From positions 1-15,578 of the forward strand of contig JAZQVN010000031.1 in NCBI GenBank assembly GCA_045631885.1: 15,578 bases of DNA, in the 5' to 3' direction. The first letter of the stretch is position 1. Every line of letters begins with the position of its first letter. Under the pieces are notes generated by a model that saw nothing but the letters and a program-made list of their open reading frames with translations, was not told the DNA's origin and did not search any database. Made by a program: the position numbers and the translations under genes. This DNA is from CAJOLV01 sp045631885. Its GTDB lineage: Bacteria > Bacillota_I > Bacilli_A > RFN20 > CAG-826. This document shows positions 1-6,887 of the stretch, in pieces.

Positions 1-1
1 C

Positions 2-1015
2 CACTACTTAACTGGTTCAGGCAAAGAGAAATGGAACCGTCAAAACATCATGCAGATTCTCCAAAACGAGAAATATAAAGGTGACTTAATTCTTCAAAAG
101 ACTGTCGTCATTGATTATTTATCTCATGAATCAAGAAGAAATAAAGATGGAAAATACGCGGACATGTGGTTAGTTAAGAACCACCACCCTGCCATTATTT
201 CTAGAGAAGCTTTTGATTTAGTGCAAACCATCATCGAATACAAAAAGAACGATAGATTCCTTAGACCTGACAGCACCAATCCTCTCTCTACCAAGATTTA
301 TTGTGGAACATGCGGAAAGGCAATGATTTATCAAACCAGAAGAGAAAAGTGTGTCTTTGCTTGTAATGTTTCCAGAAGAAACCTCGTTAAAGAATTATGT
401 TCAAATACGCCTATTGCCTTTGATGACATTAAAACCATCTGTATTCAAGCGATGAAAACATATTATTCTGGCGATTGTCTTTCTTCTAATCTACTGGAAT
501 GTCTTACATCTTTAGGTGAAACTTCTCATAAACAAGAAGAACTTAACAAAGTTAAAGAAGAGATAACCGCTACTGAAAATAGGCTTAAAGCCATCATTGA
601 AGAAAAGATGGAAACCGACTCAGAGGAAGACGATGAAAGATTATCTAACAAATATAAAGAAGCCAAGAAACATCTAAATGAATTAAAGGCTGAATTAGAC
701 ACTTTATCTGGCGAAACATATCAATCCTTTATCTCCGAAGCTAGAAGCAAGGAAATCGCCTCTTTAATAACAAATATGGATAACGATGAATGCTACTTAA
801 AACTTATAGATGAAGTAATCGTTAACGAAGATAACTCTGTCACCATAATCGATAATGCTGGTCACCACGTTTCTAAAGAAAGCATCAGCAAAAATATCAA
901 AAAGATAAACGGCTTAGAAGAAGTCATACATGGATACTACACTTCTCCTATAACCACTAAAGTTTATAAATACAAAATTGTAAGATTGGAGGACTACCCA
1001 TGGCTCAAGAAATAA
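2..1015 (+). CDS. Large serine recombinase, 5' end outside the window (C-terminal part)
   Basis: The frame is open from base 2, so the N-terminal resolvase domain with the catalytic serine lies off the left edge; 337 residues are visible. They start inside the DNA-binding 'Recombinase' domain: an asparagine-rich helix then QNEKYKGDLILQKT matches HNEKYMGAAYLQKT of the next gene. A zinc ribbon follows, with cysteines in CGTCGK and further cysteines about 16 to 32 residues later (near 302-400). A lysine/glutamate-rich coiled coil (about 540-720) and a C-terminal strand-rich tail end the protein. This order is that of large serine recombinases, which cut and rejoin attachment sites through a phosphoserine-DNA intermediate. 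The stop overlaps the start of the next recombinase by 16 bases, suggesting coupled translation. The methionine at 50 is internal, not the start. Whether it is active cannot be judged without the missing half. Confidence 0.9.
   Translation, partial: HYLTGSGKEKWNRQNIMQILQNEKYKGDLILQKTVVIDYLSHESRRNKDGKYADMWLVKNHHPAIISREAFDLVQTIIEYKKNDRFLRPDSTNPLSTKIYCGTCGKAMIYQTRREKCVFACNVSRRNLVKELCSNTPIAFDDIKTICIQAMKTYYSGDCLSSNLLECLTSLGETSHKQEELNKVKEEITATENRLKAIIEEKMETDSEEDDERLSNKYKEAKKHLNELKAELDTLSGETYQSFISEARSKEIASLITNMDNDECYLKLIDEVIVNEDNSVTIIDNAGHHVSKESISKNIKKINGLEEVIHGYYTSPITTKVYKYKIVRLEDYPWLKK
988..992 (+). promoter_or_regulatory. Ribosome binding site of the second recombinase
   Basis: A perfect GGAGG lies seven bases before the ATG at 1000, inside the end of the upstream recombinase gene. 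It fixes the start of the second gene and supports independent or coupled re-initiation on the shared transcript. Confidence 0.8.
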
Positions 1016-2652
1016 TTCAAATTAATAAAGCTACCCCAGTTGGTAAAAGAAGAGTATGTGCTTATACACGCGTTTCTTCTAAAAGTGAAGACCAAGAGAA
1101 TTCTCTAACTTATCAAATTGAAGCATATACCAAAATGATCATGACAAATCCTAGTTATGAGTTCTGCGGTGTTTTCGTTGATGATGGAGTAACTGGTACT
1201 TCTATTTATAAAAGAAAAGAATTCCAAAAGATGATAGATAAAGCCTTAAGTGGTCAAATCGATTTAATCATCACTAAGTCCTTGTCTAGATTTTCTAGAA
1301 ACACTGAAGATGCGATTAACATTTTGAGAGTTCTTAGGAACAACAACGTAGAAGTCTATTTTGAAACGGAGAATATTTCTTCCTTTAATATGGATAGCGA
1401 ATTAGTTATTAACGTATTAAGTGCTCATGCGGCTAATGAGTCTAAGGTCATAAGCGACAACGTCAGGATGAGCTACGCTAAAAACTTTAAAGATAAAAAA
1501 GCCTATTTTAACCCCGAACAGCTATATGGTTATCATCGCGGTAAAGATGGAAGTATTGTTATCGACGAAAAAGAAGCTGAGGCAATTAGACTAATCTATG
1601 ACCTTTATTTAAAGGATTACACTAGACAGGCTATTATTGATGAGCTAGATAGGAGAGGACTAAAACCTAGATTCACCAAGAAATGGACGTTCCAGGCATT
1701 TAGAAAAATTCTTCATAACGAGAAATACATGGGTGCTGCTTATTTACAGAAAACATTCGTTAAAGGAGTAAGAGGAAAGCGACTTAAAAACGATGGAACA
1801 TTACCCACTATTCTAATTGAGAACAATCATCCCGCTATTGTAACTAAAGAAGTATGGCTTGCCGCTAATGAAAAGTTAAAACAGAAAGCCATTCAATATC
1901 AAAGTCAGGTTCAGTACGATGAAAAACGAGAAGGTAAAATATGCTTTAATAAGAGCATTTATTCTGGCCTCTTTATGTGCGGAAAGTGTGGTAAAAACTA
2001 TAATTTCAAAATAAACAATAGAGGTAAGACATCGGAGTCTAGAATCTTCCACTGTGCATCTAATAGAGAAAGAAAGATTTGTGAGAATGATGATCTTCCT
2101 TTGGATGTTATCGATATCATTACTCTTAAGGTTGTAAACAAGATTATCACTAATAAAAAGAACTTCTTTGACTTGCTAGAGGAATCCTTCAATTCTAAAA
2201 ATGACGTAGAGAAAAAGAAGAAAGAAATACAGGAATTGCAAGAAAAAATAGATGTTTTACAAGTAAAATTCAAAAAGTACAAAGATATCGATGATGAGTT
2301 TTATCGCGAAGTCAACAAAGCTTATAAGGAGAAACTTAAACCGCTATATCAAAAGAAAGTAGCTCTTGAGAATTCAATAAGCACCGCTACTACCATTAAC
2401 GATTATCTATATCAATTTAAAAAGGTCCTATCACCGTACGACAGAACCATTTCTTCTTTAATTGACTTTCCACTTAACAAAGTTTTTAGTAGGGTAATCA
2501 TTCATGATAGAGATCACATCACCTTTGTTCTTGGAGAAGCTGGTGATATTTCCACTATTTCTTCTATGGATGATGACATCCTGATTCAAACGGAACCATA
2601 CCTAATCAGAAAGACAAAACACCTTCTTAAATATGGAATCTATATTAACTAA
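1000..2652 (+). CDS. Large serine recombinase (site-specific integrase/excisionase)
   Basis: This 550-residue protein has the full large serine recombinase layout. The resolvase domain (about 17-160) carries YTRVSS with the predicted nucleophile Ser26 next to Arg24, then VDDGVTGT and the SLSRFSRN block with Arg97 and Arg100. The recombinase DNA-binding domain covers about 175-300. A zinc ribbon follows with Cys327, Cys330, Cys352 and Cys361, then a coiled coil (about 395-460), which in this family controls synapsis and direction of recombination. All key residues I can identify are present, so it is probably active. It is translated from a good ribosome binding site and overlaps a divergent paralogue. 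Tandem serine recombinases are typical of integrative elements, where two can act on the same pair of sites. The partner attachment sites are not identified; the repeat copy just downstream is one candidate region. Confidence 0.95.
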   Translation: MAQEIIQINKATPVGKRRVCAYTRVSSKSEDQENSLTYQIEAYTKMIMTNPSYEFCGVFVDDGVTGTSIYKRKEFQKMIDKALSGQIDLIITKSLSRFSRNTEDAINILRVLRNNNVEVYFETENISSFNMDSELVINVLSAHAANESKVISDNVRMSYAKNFKDKKAYFNPEQLYGYHRGKDGSIVIDEKEAEAIRLIYDLYLKDYTRQAIIDELDRRGLKPRFTKKWTFQAFRKILHNEKYMGAAYLQKTFVKGVRGKRLKNDGTLPTILIENNHPAIVTKEVWLAANEKLKQKAIQYQSQVQYDEKREGKICFNKSIYSGLFMCGKCGKNYNFKINNRGKTSESRIFHCASNRERKICENDDLPLDVIDIITLKVVNKIITNKKNFFDLLEESFNSKNDVEKKKKEIQELQEKIDVLQVKFKKYKDIDDEFYREVNKAYKEKLKPLYQKKVALENSISTATTINDYLYQFKKVLSPYDRTISSLIDFPLNKVFSRVIIHDRDHITFVLGEAGDISTISSMDDDILIQTEPYLIRKTKHLLKYGIYIN

Positions 2653-2657
2653 GGGGG

Positions 2658-2686
2658 TTGACAACAACTTCTTTTTTTATAACAAT
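2658..2686 (+). promoter_or_regulatory. Candidate promoter of repeat/sRNA copy 1
   Basis: A perfect TTGACA -35 box at 2658-2663 is followed after 17 bases by AACAAT (2681-2686), which matches four of six bases of the -10 consensus. The predicted start, around 2693, falls almost exactly at the first conserved base of the repeat element (2697). The promoter begins six bases after the recombinase stop codon. Confidence 0.5.
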
Positions 2687-2696
2687 AAATTCATTA

Positions 2697-2789
2697 ATCG
2701 ACAATTGGACTTTGAAATGTATTCATTCATCGACAATTGGAGACATCTTCAATTGTCGAGACACGTACGTAAATGTGCGTGTTTTTTTT
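2697..2789 (+). ncRNA. Candidate small RNA, copy 1 of an intergenic repeat
   Basis: The roughly 93-base element starts with motif ATCGACAATTGGAC (2697-2710), repeated at 2729 as ATCGACAATTGGAGACA. The second motif forms a nine-pair hairpin: CGACAATTG (2731-2739), a ten-base loop starting GAGACA, then CAATTGTCG (2750-2758). Two bases later comes an intrinsic terminator. A second copy in the same orientation lies at 4809-4898, with the same order and spacing. Differences between copies fall mainly in the spacer, the loops and wobble-compatible stem positions, as expected of a structured RNA rather than a coding sequence. No convincing reading frame fits both copies. It could instead be a mobile repeat, or part of the recombinase 3' untranslated region. 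I do not recognise it as a known RNA family. Confidence 0.5.
2761..2789 (+). terminator. Intrinsic terminator of repeat copy 1
   Basis: ACACGTAC (2761-2768) pairs with GTGCGTGT (2775-2782) as an eight-pair stem with one G-T wobble and a six-base loop, followed by a run of eight T (2782-2789). It points in the + direction, so it could end both the recombinase transcript and the candidate small RNA. The other strand has no T run after the stem. Confidence 0.85.
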
Positions 2790-2849
2790 GATTTCTAAGC
2801 ACAATGAAAACAAAGTACAATGATTCTTCAAATATCTAAAAATGGATTT

Positions 2850-4493
2850 TTATAATATTGTAATTCTTCCTTCGACTGAGGAATATTTATTTGCGAGGTT
2901 ACCTTTTAGAACATCTGTGATATAGTCAGCAATAACTTGATAATCGATTTTTGTTGGAGTTTCAATATCTATATCATCCATAAACATATTTGCGCCATTA
3001 CCGCCTTCTAAAAGAATGTAATTATTCGTTGCAACTTTATAGGTTTTGTTTATATCTATATCTATGTAATTATCATTTTCTAAGACTTGAACATCTCTCA
3101 CTCTTCTCGGTCCGTTAATCGCAATAAAATTACCATCCTTATCACAAATAACCGGTGACTGGATTGATGTATCGATGCTGTATCTAAGACCAGAAACTTG
3201 TGCAAATCCTCCGAATTCACCATAAGGGTGTTCGTCTTTGACATATTCTTTTTCTGTCATTTGTGAACAATGTTCTAAATAATCAAGAATATGACTACCC
3301 GGCACTTCTTTCATGACAATGTAATTGCCGAACGGATTAACGCTAAAAACATTGCCATAAGTGACATCACCTTTTGGTAGGTCGGCTCTAACACCACCAC
3401 CATTTATAAAACCGATATCAGCGCCAGAAATCGCTTGATATGCATCCGCAACCAAATTACCGATTGTTGTTTCGCGACTTCTCACCAGACGAATGCCATT
3501 TTCATCATAGATACTTAGCGTTAAATCAGTATGAGCGACAACTTTATTAGCGATGTTTTCGGTTTCTTTTAACTTATCATCAATAAAACTAGTGATTTCT
3601 GTATCTCTACCTTCATAATTTTCAATTAATTCAGTAGTAACACCACCATCTTTATGAATGATTAATTTACCGAATTCATTGATTTTAGTTCCCGCATCAC
3701 AAAGCGGTATATCTTTACCATCTTTGTTTTTCACCATTTCCCAGTTCACATCATAATGCGAGTGCCCGTCCATGACAGCGAGATATCCATTGGTGTTAGA
3801 GATAATTTCTCTAGAACCCCACGGTTTAGAATTCTCATCATTTCCAGCATGAGAAAGAATAACGGTATAGTCAGCTTCTTTATTACATAAATCAATCGCA
3901 TTTTGAATACATTTAAAGTAAGCTTCTTCACTTTCGTTGGTGAAGGAATAAGCAAATTCTCCGTCTTCTTTAAATATTGATGGAGTCGATTCGTTAATTG
4001 TGTTAGGTGTAGTAACTCCAACTACTCCGATTTTCAATTTGCCATATTTTTTAATTGTGTATGGTTTAACTTTATTAATTTTATTTTCCTTATTTCCAAT
4101 ATATTTAAGATTACAAGAAACAACTTCAGCATCTAATTCATTGATTACCTCTTTTAAAGTATCGGTCCCATAATCAAATTCATGGTTACCAATAGTCACT
4201 ACTTGGTAATTCATTTTATTCATAATATCAACGATATTTTTTCCTTTAGAAAAAGCGCCTATAACATCGCCTTGAATATAATCTCCCGCATCAAAAAGAG
4301 TGACATATTTATATTCTTTTAACATTTCTTTTTTATAGGCCTCGACCGCGGAGTAACCTAGATTGTCATTTACTCCACAGTGCACATCTGTTGTATATAA
4401 AATAACCACGTCATCACTGCGAGAATCTTTTTTGCACGATGAAATAGAAAATGCGAATAACACTACGCTAATAAGTTTTAAGACATTTTTCAT
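2850..4493 (-). CDS. Lipoprotein 5'-nucleotidase / UDP-sugar hydrolase family metallophosphatase
   Basis: The 547-residue protein begins with a lipoprotein signal peptide ending in ISSC, with Cys20 as predicted lipid anchor, so it should sit on the outer face of the membrane. The calcineurin-like metallophosphatase domain (about 29-290) shows the metal ligands in DVH (36-38), GD (70-71), GNHEFD (102-107), SHAGND (His215) and GHSH (243-246). The C-terminal 5'-nucleotidase domain (about 315-530) carries the hallmark INGGGVRADLPKGDVT. Length and layout match UshA/YfkN-type enzymes, which strip phosphate from extracellular nucleotides for salvage. Exact substrate cannot be told. There is no Shine-Dalgarno sequence before the ATG. 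It stands alone on the - strand between two copies of the intergenic repeat. Confidence 0.93.
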   Translation of the reverse strand: MKNVLKLISVVLFAFSISSCKKDSRSDDVVILYTTDVHCGVNDNLGYSAVEAYKKEMLKEYKYVTLFDAGDYIQGDVIGAFSKGKNIVDIMNKMNYQVVTIGNHEFDYGTDTLKEVINELDAEVVSCNLKYIGNKENKINKVKPYTIKKYGKLKIGVVGVTTPNTINESTPSIFKEDGEFAYSFTNESEEAYFKCIQNAIDLCNKEADYTVILSHAGNDENSKPWGSREIISNTNGYLAVMDGHSHYDVNWEMVKNKDGKDIPLCDAGTKINEFGKLIIHKDGGVTTELIENYEGRDTEITSFIDDKLKETENIANKVVAHTDLTLSIYDENGIRLVRSRETTIGNLVADAYQAISGADIGFINGGGVRADLPKGDVTYGNVFSVNPFGNYIVMKEVPGSHILDYLEHCSQMTEKEYVKDEHPYGEFGGFAQVSGLRYSIDTSIQSPVICDKDGNFIAINGPRRVRDVQVLENDNYIDIDINKTYKVATNNYILLEGGNGANMFMDDIDIETPTKIDYQVIADYITDVLKGNLANKYSSVEGRITIL

Positions 4494-4516
4494 ATAATTG
4501 TTCTACCATGGTAAAT

Positions 4517-4525
4517 ATTTTAACA
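4517..4525 (-). promoter_or_regulatory. Extended -10 promoter of the 5'-nucleotidase gene
   Basis: Read on the - strand, TGTTAAAAT gives an extended -10 element (TG at 4525-4524, TAAAAT at 4522-4517). A weak -35-like TAAACA lies about 18 bases further upstream. The predicted start leaves a leader of under 20 bases, in line with the missing ribosome binding site. Confidence 0.45.
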
Positions 4526-4600
4526 TTGAAAAAGATTTATTGTTTAAAATTCGAATACCTATTTTCCCTAGTTAATAACATCACTAGATATGATTTATTT

Positions 4601-4632
4601 GAAACGCATATGAAAAAGTGCATGTTTTTCTT
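4601..4632 (+). terminator. Degenerate terminator hairpin resembling the repeat terminators
   Basis: AAACGCAT (4602-4609) can pair with GTGC and GTTT (4618-4621 and 4624-4627) around an A-rich loop, with a two-base bulge, followed by T-rich DNA. The stretch aligns with the terminator of repeat copy 2: GAAAAAGTGC is identical, and the T runs and their interruptions match in order. The CGACAATTG motifs are not present upstream. It may be a decayed third copy of the element or an unrelated terminator. Confidence 0.4.
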
Positions 4633-4734
4633 ACTTTTTTTGATGATTTTTAATGATTTAGATATTTTAAGACTGTCGATATAACGCTTGTATTTGTAGA
4701 CCGAGGGAGTCATTTTACTATGGAAAGATGGAAC

Positions 4735-4789
4735 AAGAGGAACAAGAATTTTTATAAACTATTAAAACAATGTTTTAATTTTTCCTCTT
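4735..4789. repeat. Nested AT-rich inverted repeats
   Basis: An outer pair, AAGAGGAA (4735-4742) and TTCCTCTT (4782-4789), encloses a perfect inner pair, ATTAAAAC (4761-4768) and GTTTTAAT (4772-4779), around a three-base loop. The inner hairpin is followed by Ts and could end + strand transcripts. It lies directly before the -10 box of repeat copy 2, so it could also influence that promoter. No gene is assigned to 4526-4793; I see only this structure and the terminator-like hairpin at 4601. Confidence 0.4.
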
Positions 4790-4793
4790 TTCA

Positions 4794-4799
4794 TATTAT
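4794..4799 (+). promoter_or_regulatory. Candidate -10 box of repeat/sRNA copy 2
   Basis: TATTAT matches five of six bases of the -10 consensus and ends nine bases before the repeat starts at 4809. At copy 1 the equivalent gap is ten bases, so the same start position relative to the repeat is predicted. No good -35 box is visible at the usual distance. Confidence 0.35.
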
Positions 4800-4808
4800 A
4801 TTGTGCAT

Positions 4809-4898
4809 ATCAACAATTGGACTACAACCTTGTATGTGTATCGACAATTGGAGACACGATTGATTGTCAAGACACGTACGAAAAAGTGCGTGTTTTTT
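4809..4898 (+). ncRNA. Candidate small RNA, copy 2 of the intergenic repeat
   Basis: It has the same layout as copy 1: a first motif ATCAACAATTGGAC (4809-4822), the second motif ATCGACAATTGGAGACA (4840-4856), a hairpin (4842-4869) with a ten-base loop starting GAGACA, two bases AG, then the terminator. In the 3' hairpin arm two substitutions turn Watson-Crick pairs into G-T wobbles and only the lowest pair is lost, which favours conservation of structure. Unlike copy 1 it follows no + strand gene: its neighbours on both sides are transcribed from the other strand. It therefore cannot be simply the 3' end of an mRNA, which strengthens the case for a free-standing RNA. Confidence 0.5.
4872..4898 (+). 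terminator. Intrinsic terminator of repeat copy 2
   Basis: ACACGTAC (4872-4879) pairs with GTGCGTGT (4886-4893), the same stem as in copy 1, with the loop changed to GAAAAA. A run of Ts follows, then a second T run a few bases on. It acts on the + strand, where no protein gene is seen upstream. Confidence 0.8.
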
Positions 4899-4973
4899 AT
4901 TATTTTTTTGCATTATTTGTCATATATTTGGTCTTTTGAATACAACTTTAATCTATTTGTAACTGGACACATA

Positions 4974-5010
4974 AAAACCCCGTGAAAAATCTGGACGGAC
5001 ATGAGGGTTA
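4974..5010 (-). terminator. Possible terminator after the small-protein gene pair
   Basis: On the - strand AACC and CCGT on one side can pair with ACGG and GGTT on the other, with a bulge and an 11-base loop, followed by a short T run. It lies about 30 bases beyond the stop codon at 5042. The stem is imperfect, so it is only a candidate. Confidence 0.35.
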
Positions 5011-5041
5011 CCGTGTAATAAAAAATGTAAATTTTTAAAAT

Positions 5042-5368
5042 TTAAGCAAAGCAATAAGCGATTTCTGATTTTGTGATAAGAACTGCATCGGTATTGATTT
5101 TCTTTTTAAGCTTTTCACTTAAAAGATTAATCTCTTTTTCGTCGATACCAATAATGATAATTCTTAGACTTGTCTCAGTTGTATAGCCTTTACCATGCTT
5201 ATAGCCACCCGTTTGAGTGAGCAACGAGAAATTGATTTCTTTATCAGTGCAAATCTCACAAAGGATGTTTTTAAAATCTACGACACTTAAAATCTCTTCG
5301 TAAGAATCTTTATCTTTGATACCGATATATATTTCGTATTTAATACCTTTGCTGAATTTATTTTTCAT
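5042..5368 (-). CDS. Small protein of unknown function, paralogue of its upstream neighbour
   Basis: This 108-residue protein is not recognised. It has no signal peptide or membrane span. The predicted order is strand (KYEIYIGI), helix, strands around NFSLLTQTGGYKHGKG and LRIIIIG, helix (EKEINLLSEKLKKK), strand (DAVLITKSEI), which would suit a small alpha/beta ferredoxin-like fold. It is clearly related to the protein encoded just upstream: both share FSLL, GGY, a glycine about five residues on, then a glutamate, IIG, an EK pair, and VL(I)xK near the end. It starts six bases after the neighbour's stop, so the two are probably co-transcribed. There is no Shine-Dalgarno sequence. Function is open; a pair of paralogues suggests a heteromer. 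Confidence 0.75.
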   Translation of the reverse strand: MKNKFSKGIKYEIYIGIKDKDSYEEILSVVDFKNILCEICTDKEINFSLLTQTGGYKHGKGYTTETSLRIIIIGIDEKEINLLSEKLKKKINTDAVLITKSEIAYCFA

Positions 5369-5374
5369 ACATAT

Positions 5375-5692
5375 CTATATTATTTTAGTATCCAATCTGT
5401 TTTTAATCACTAAGACGTTTTCTTGACACATGAACATTTTAAATGCCTTTGCTAATTTTAATATCTTTTCATCGGTTGAACCTATAATAGAGACACAAAT
5501 TCCATTTTCTAAAACGAAACTACCATCATTATATAAATAACCACCATCTATTTTTAATAATGAAAAATCGATGTTATATCTAGCGAAAAAGTCGACAATA
5601 ATATCGCTTAGTTCATGGTCTTTAACATATTCGCTTTTTATAAGGGAGTCATTACAGCCGATTATTATTTGATATTCGACGTCTTTTTTCAT
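5375..5692 (-). CDS. Small protein of unknown function, first of a paralogous pair
   Basis: The 105-residue protein shares the core pattern of the next gene: EYQIIIGC near the N-terminus, DFSLLKIDGGYLYNDGSFVLEN in the middle (about 42-63), SIIGSTDEK, then a helix and VLVIKN near the C-terminus. It is cytoplasmic by sequence and has no known motif I can name. Similarity to its neighbour is spread over the whole length, so the pair arose by duplication and diverged. No ribosome binding site precedes the ATG; the possible -10 box is so close that the leader would be about nine bases. Related short proteins with a GGY...G...E pattern exist in clostridia as far as I recall, but I would not assign a family from that. 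Confidence 0.75.
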   Translation of the reverse strand: MKKDVEYQIIIGCNDSLIKSEYVKDHELSDIIVDFFARYNIDFSLLKIDGGYLYNDGSFVLENGICVSIIGSTDEKILKLAKAFKMFMCQENVLVIKNRLDTKII

Positions 5693-5707
5693 ACAGATGA
5701 TTTAATA

Positions 5708-5713
5708 TTATCA
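5708..5713 (-). promoter_or_regulatory. Possible -10 box for the small-protein pair
   Basis: GATAAT on the - strand matches five of six -10 consensus bases and would start transcription near 5701, about nine bases before the ATG at 5692. A TTGATT further upstream is spaced too far (20 bases) to be a convincing -35 box. Confidence 0.3.
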
Positions 5714-5759
5714 AAATAAGATTGCTTTACCTAATCAAAAGAATTCGTTTATAACAAAC

Positions 5760-6887
5760 TCAACCAGCATTAACAAAACGCCAAAGAGTGTTAGGGTTTT
5801 CTATCATTTTATTTTTAATATGTGCCTTTAATAATATTCCTAATATTGTCGCGGCTATAATTATTCCTAAAGAAATTAATAAAATCGCATAGAGAGGTAA
5901 ATATCCGACGTAATATGTTAAAGGTACAGCTATCCAATATAATATTAGCCAATGGATTATATATATTAGATTTAAAGAGTTAGACATGGTGAAATAACCA
6001 TTTTGTAATTTAAGAGGTGATATCTTACATATAAAGTGGCATAAAGCAAATAATCCAACGGAAGCGCCTATGCAGAAGAAGGCATCATAGAATTGCATTC
6101 CGTAGAACGCTATTTCACCAGGAGCGCCGGCAAAACCAAAATCGAAACGGTCAGCGAAAAGGAATCCAGTTATCGATATGACTGCTCCAATAATTCCCGT
6201 AATGAGATAAAAGAAATTGGGTTTATTAGTCTTTTTTAAAAGATTACCAAACCAATATCCAAAGCAAGGGAAAATAAACCATGACATTAAAGGAAATGTC
6301 ATAATGATATATTCACCATATGTAGTGGGGTAAAATAAACCAACAAAGAAATCAACAATGACATTATCCGTAATAAATACGGGGAAAAATGTCGCTAATA
6401 ACGAGAAGATGACACTTATCGCTAATATCACATAATCTTTAAGTTTTAATAATCTAAGTAGGCCAAAAAGAATAAACGCTAATCCTGCAAATTGAAGAAT
6501 ATCTCCACAAAGACAATCGAAATATACCGCTACAAACAAAAGCTCTAAATCATCTTCTATTCCCGCAATAATAAAAGAGGGGAGAGTTCTTACTATATTA
6601 AAAATAAATCCTAAGATGAATATGTTGATGCCTCTAAAAATAATATGTTTAGGATTGGCTTTATTGGAATAGGCTAAACCCACCCCCATTGCTATCATGA
6701 ATACTGGCGCGGCAAGAATACTGCCGAAAATGATATCGAACACGATATAAAAAGTTGATTCTGGATCCACTTCAAATTGCGCCATAGTGTGAATGATAAC
6801 CATAAAAATAATGGCCAAACATTTCGCTAAATCTATGCCGACTTGTCTTACCTTATTAGGAAATTGATTTGTTTCTACGTTCTCCAT
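5760..6887 (-). CDS. Multi-pass membrane protein, acyltransferase-like (DUF1624/HGSNAT or acyltransferase-3 type)
   Basis: The 375-residue protein has about ten hydrophobic spans over nearly its whole length. The N-terminus, RQVGIDLAKCLAIIFMVIIHT (about 14-34), resembles the start of membrane O/N-acyltransferases, where an R..GID..R/K motif leads into the first span and a histidine (here His33) follows. FMIAMGVGLAYSNK then IIFRGINIFILGFIFN fits the second and third spans of the heparan-glucosaminide acetyltransferase-like group. Such enzymes move acyl groups across or at the membrane onto surface sugars or lipids; the substrate here is unknown. A promoter sits close upstream and the leader lacks a Shine-Dalgarno sequence, so it is probably a separate unit from the phosphatase gene 89 bases upstream. 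Confidence 0.7.
   Translation of the reverse strand: MENVETNQFPNKVRQVGIDLAKCLAIIFMVIIHTMAQFEVDPESTFYIVFDIIFGSILAAPVFMIAMGVGLAYSNKANPKHIIFRGINIFILGFIFNIVRTLPSFIIAGIEDDLELLFVAVYFDCLCGDILQFAGLAFILFGLLRLLKLKDYVILAISVIFSLLATFFPVFITDNVIVDFFVGLFYPTTYGEYIIMTFPLMSWFIFPCFGYWFGNLLKKTNKPNFFYLITGIIGAVISITGFLFADRFDFGFAGAPGEIAFYGMQFYDAFFCIGASVGLFALCHFICKISPLKLQNGYFTMSNSLNLIYIIHWLILYWIAVPLTYYVGYLPLYAILLISLGIIIAATILGILLKAHIKNKMIENPNTLWRFVNAG

Noticed and set aside
2697..2745. CRISPR-like array from the repeated ATCGACAATTGGA motif.
   Set aside because: Only two short units occur per element, the spacer is about 18 bases and no cas genes are present.
2790..2849. Terminator for the 5'-nucleotidase on the - strand.
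   Set aside because: AAAAAT-CC-ATTTTT has an impossible two-base loop and no GC stem; the + strand terminator at 2761 lacks a T run on the other strand.
4720..4863. A 47-codon + strand frame starting ATGGAAAGATGG, with GGGAG about ten bases before the start.
   Set aside because: It runs through the nested inverted repeat, the -10 box and half of repeat copy 2, where conservation follows RNA structure and not codons. Copy 1 has no counterpart.
4803..4985. A 60-codon + strand frame starting at GTG across repeat copy 2.
   Set aside because: It reads straight through a strong intrinsic terminator, has no ribosome binding site and has no counterpart at copy 1.
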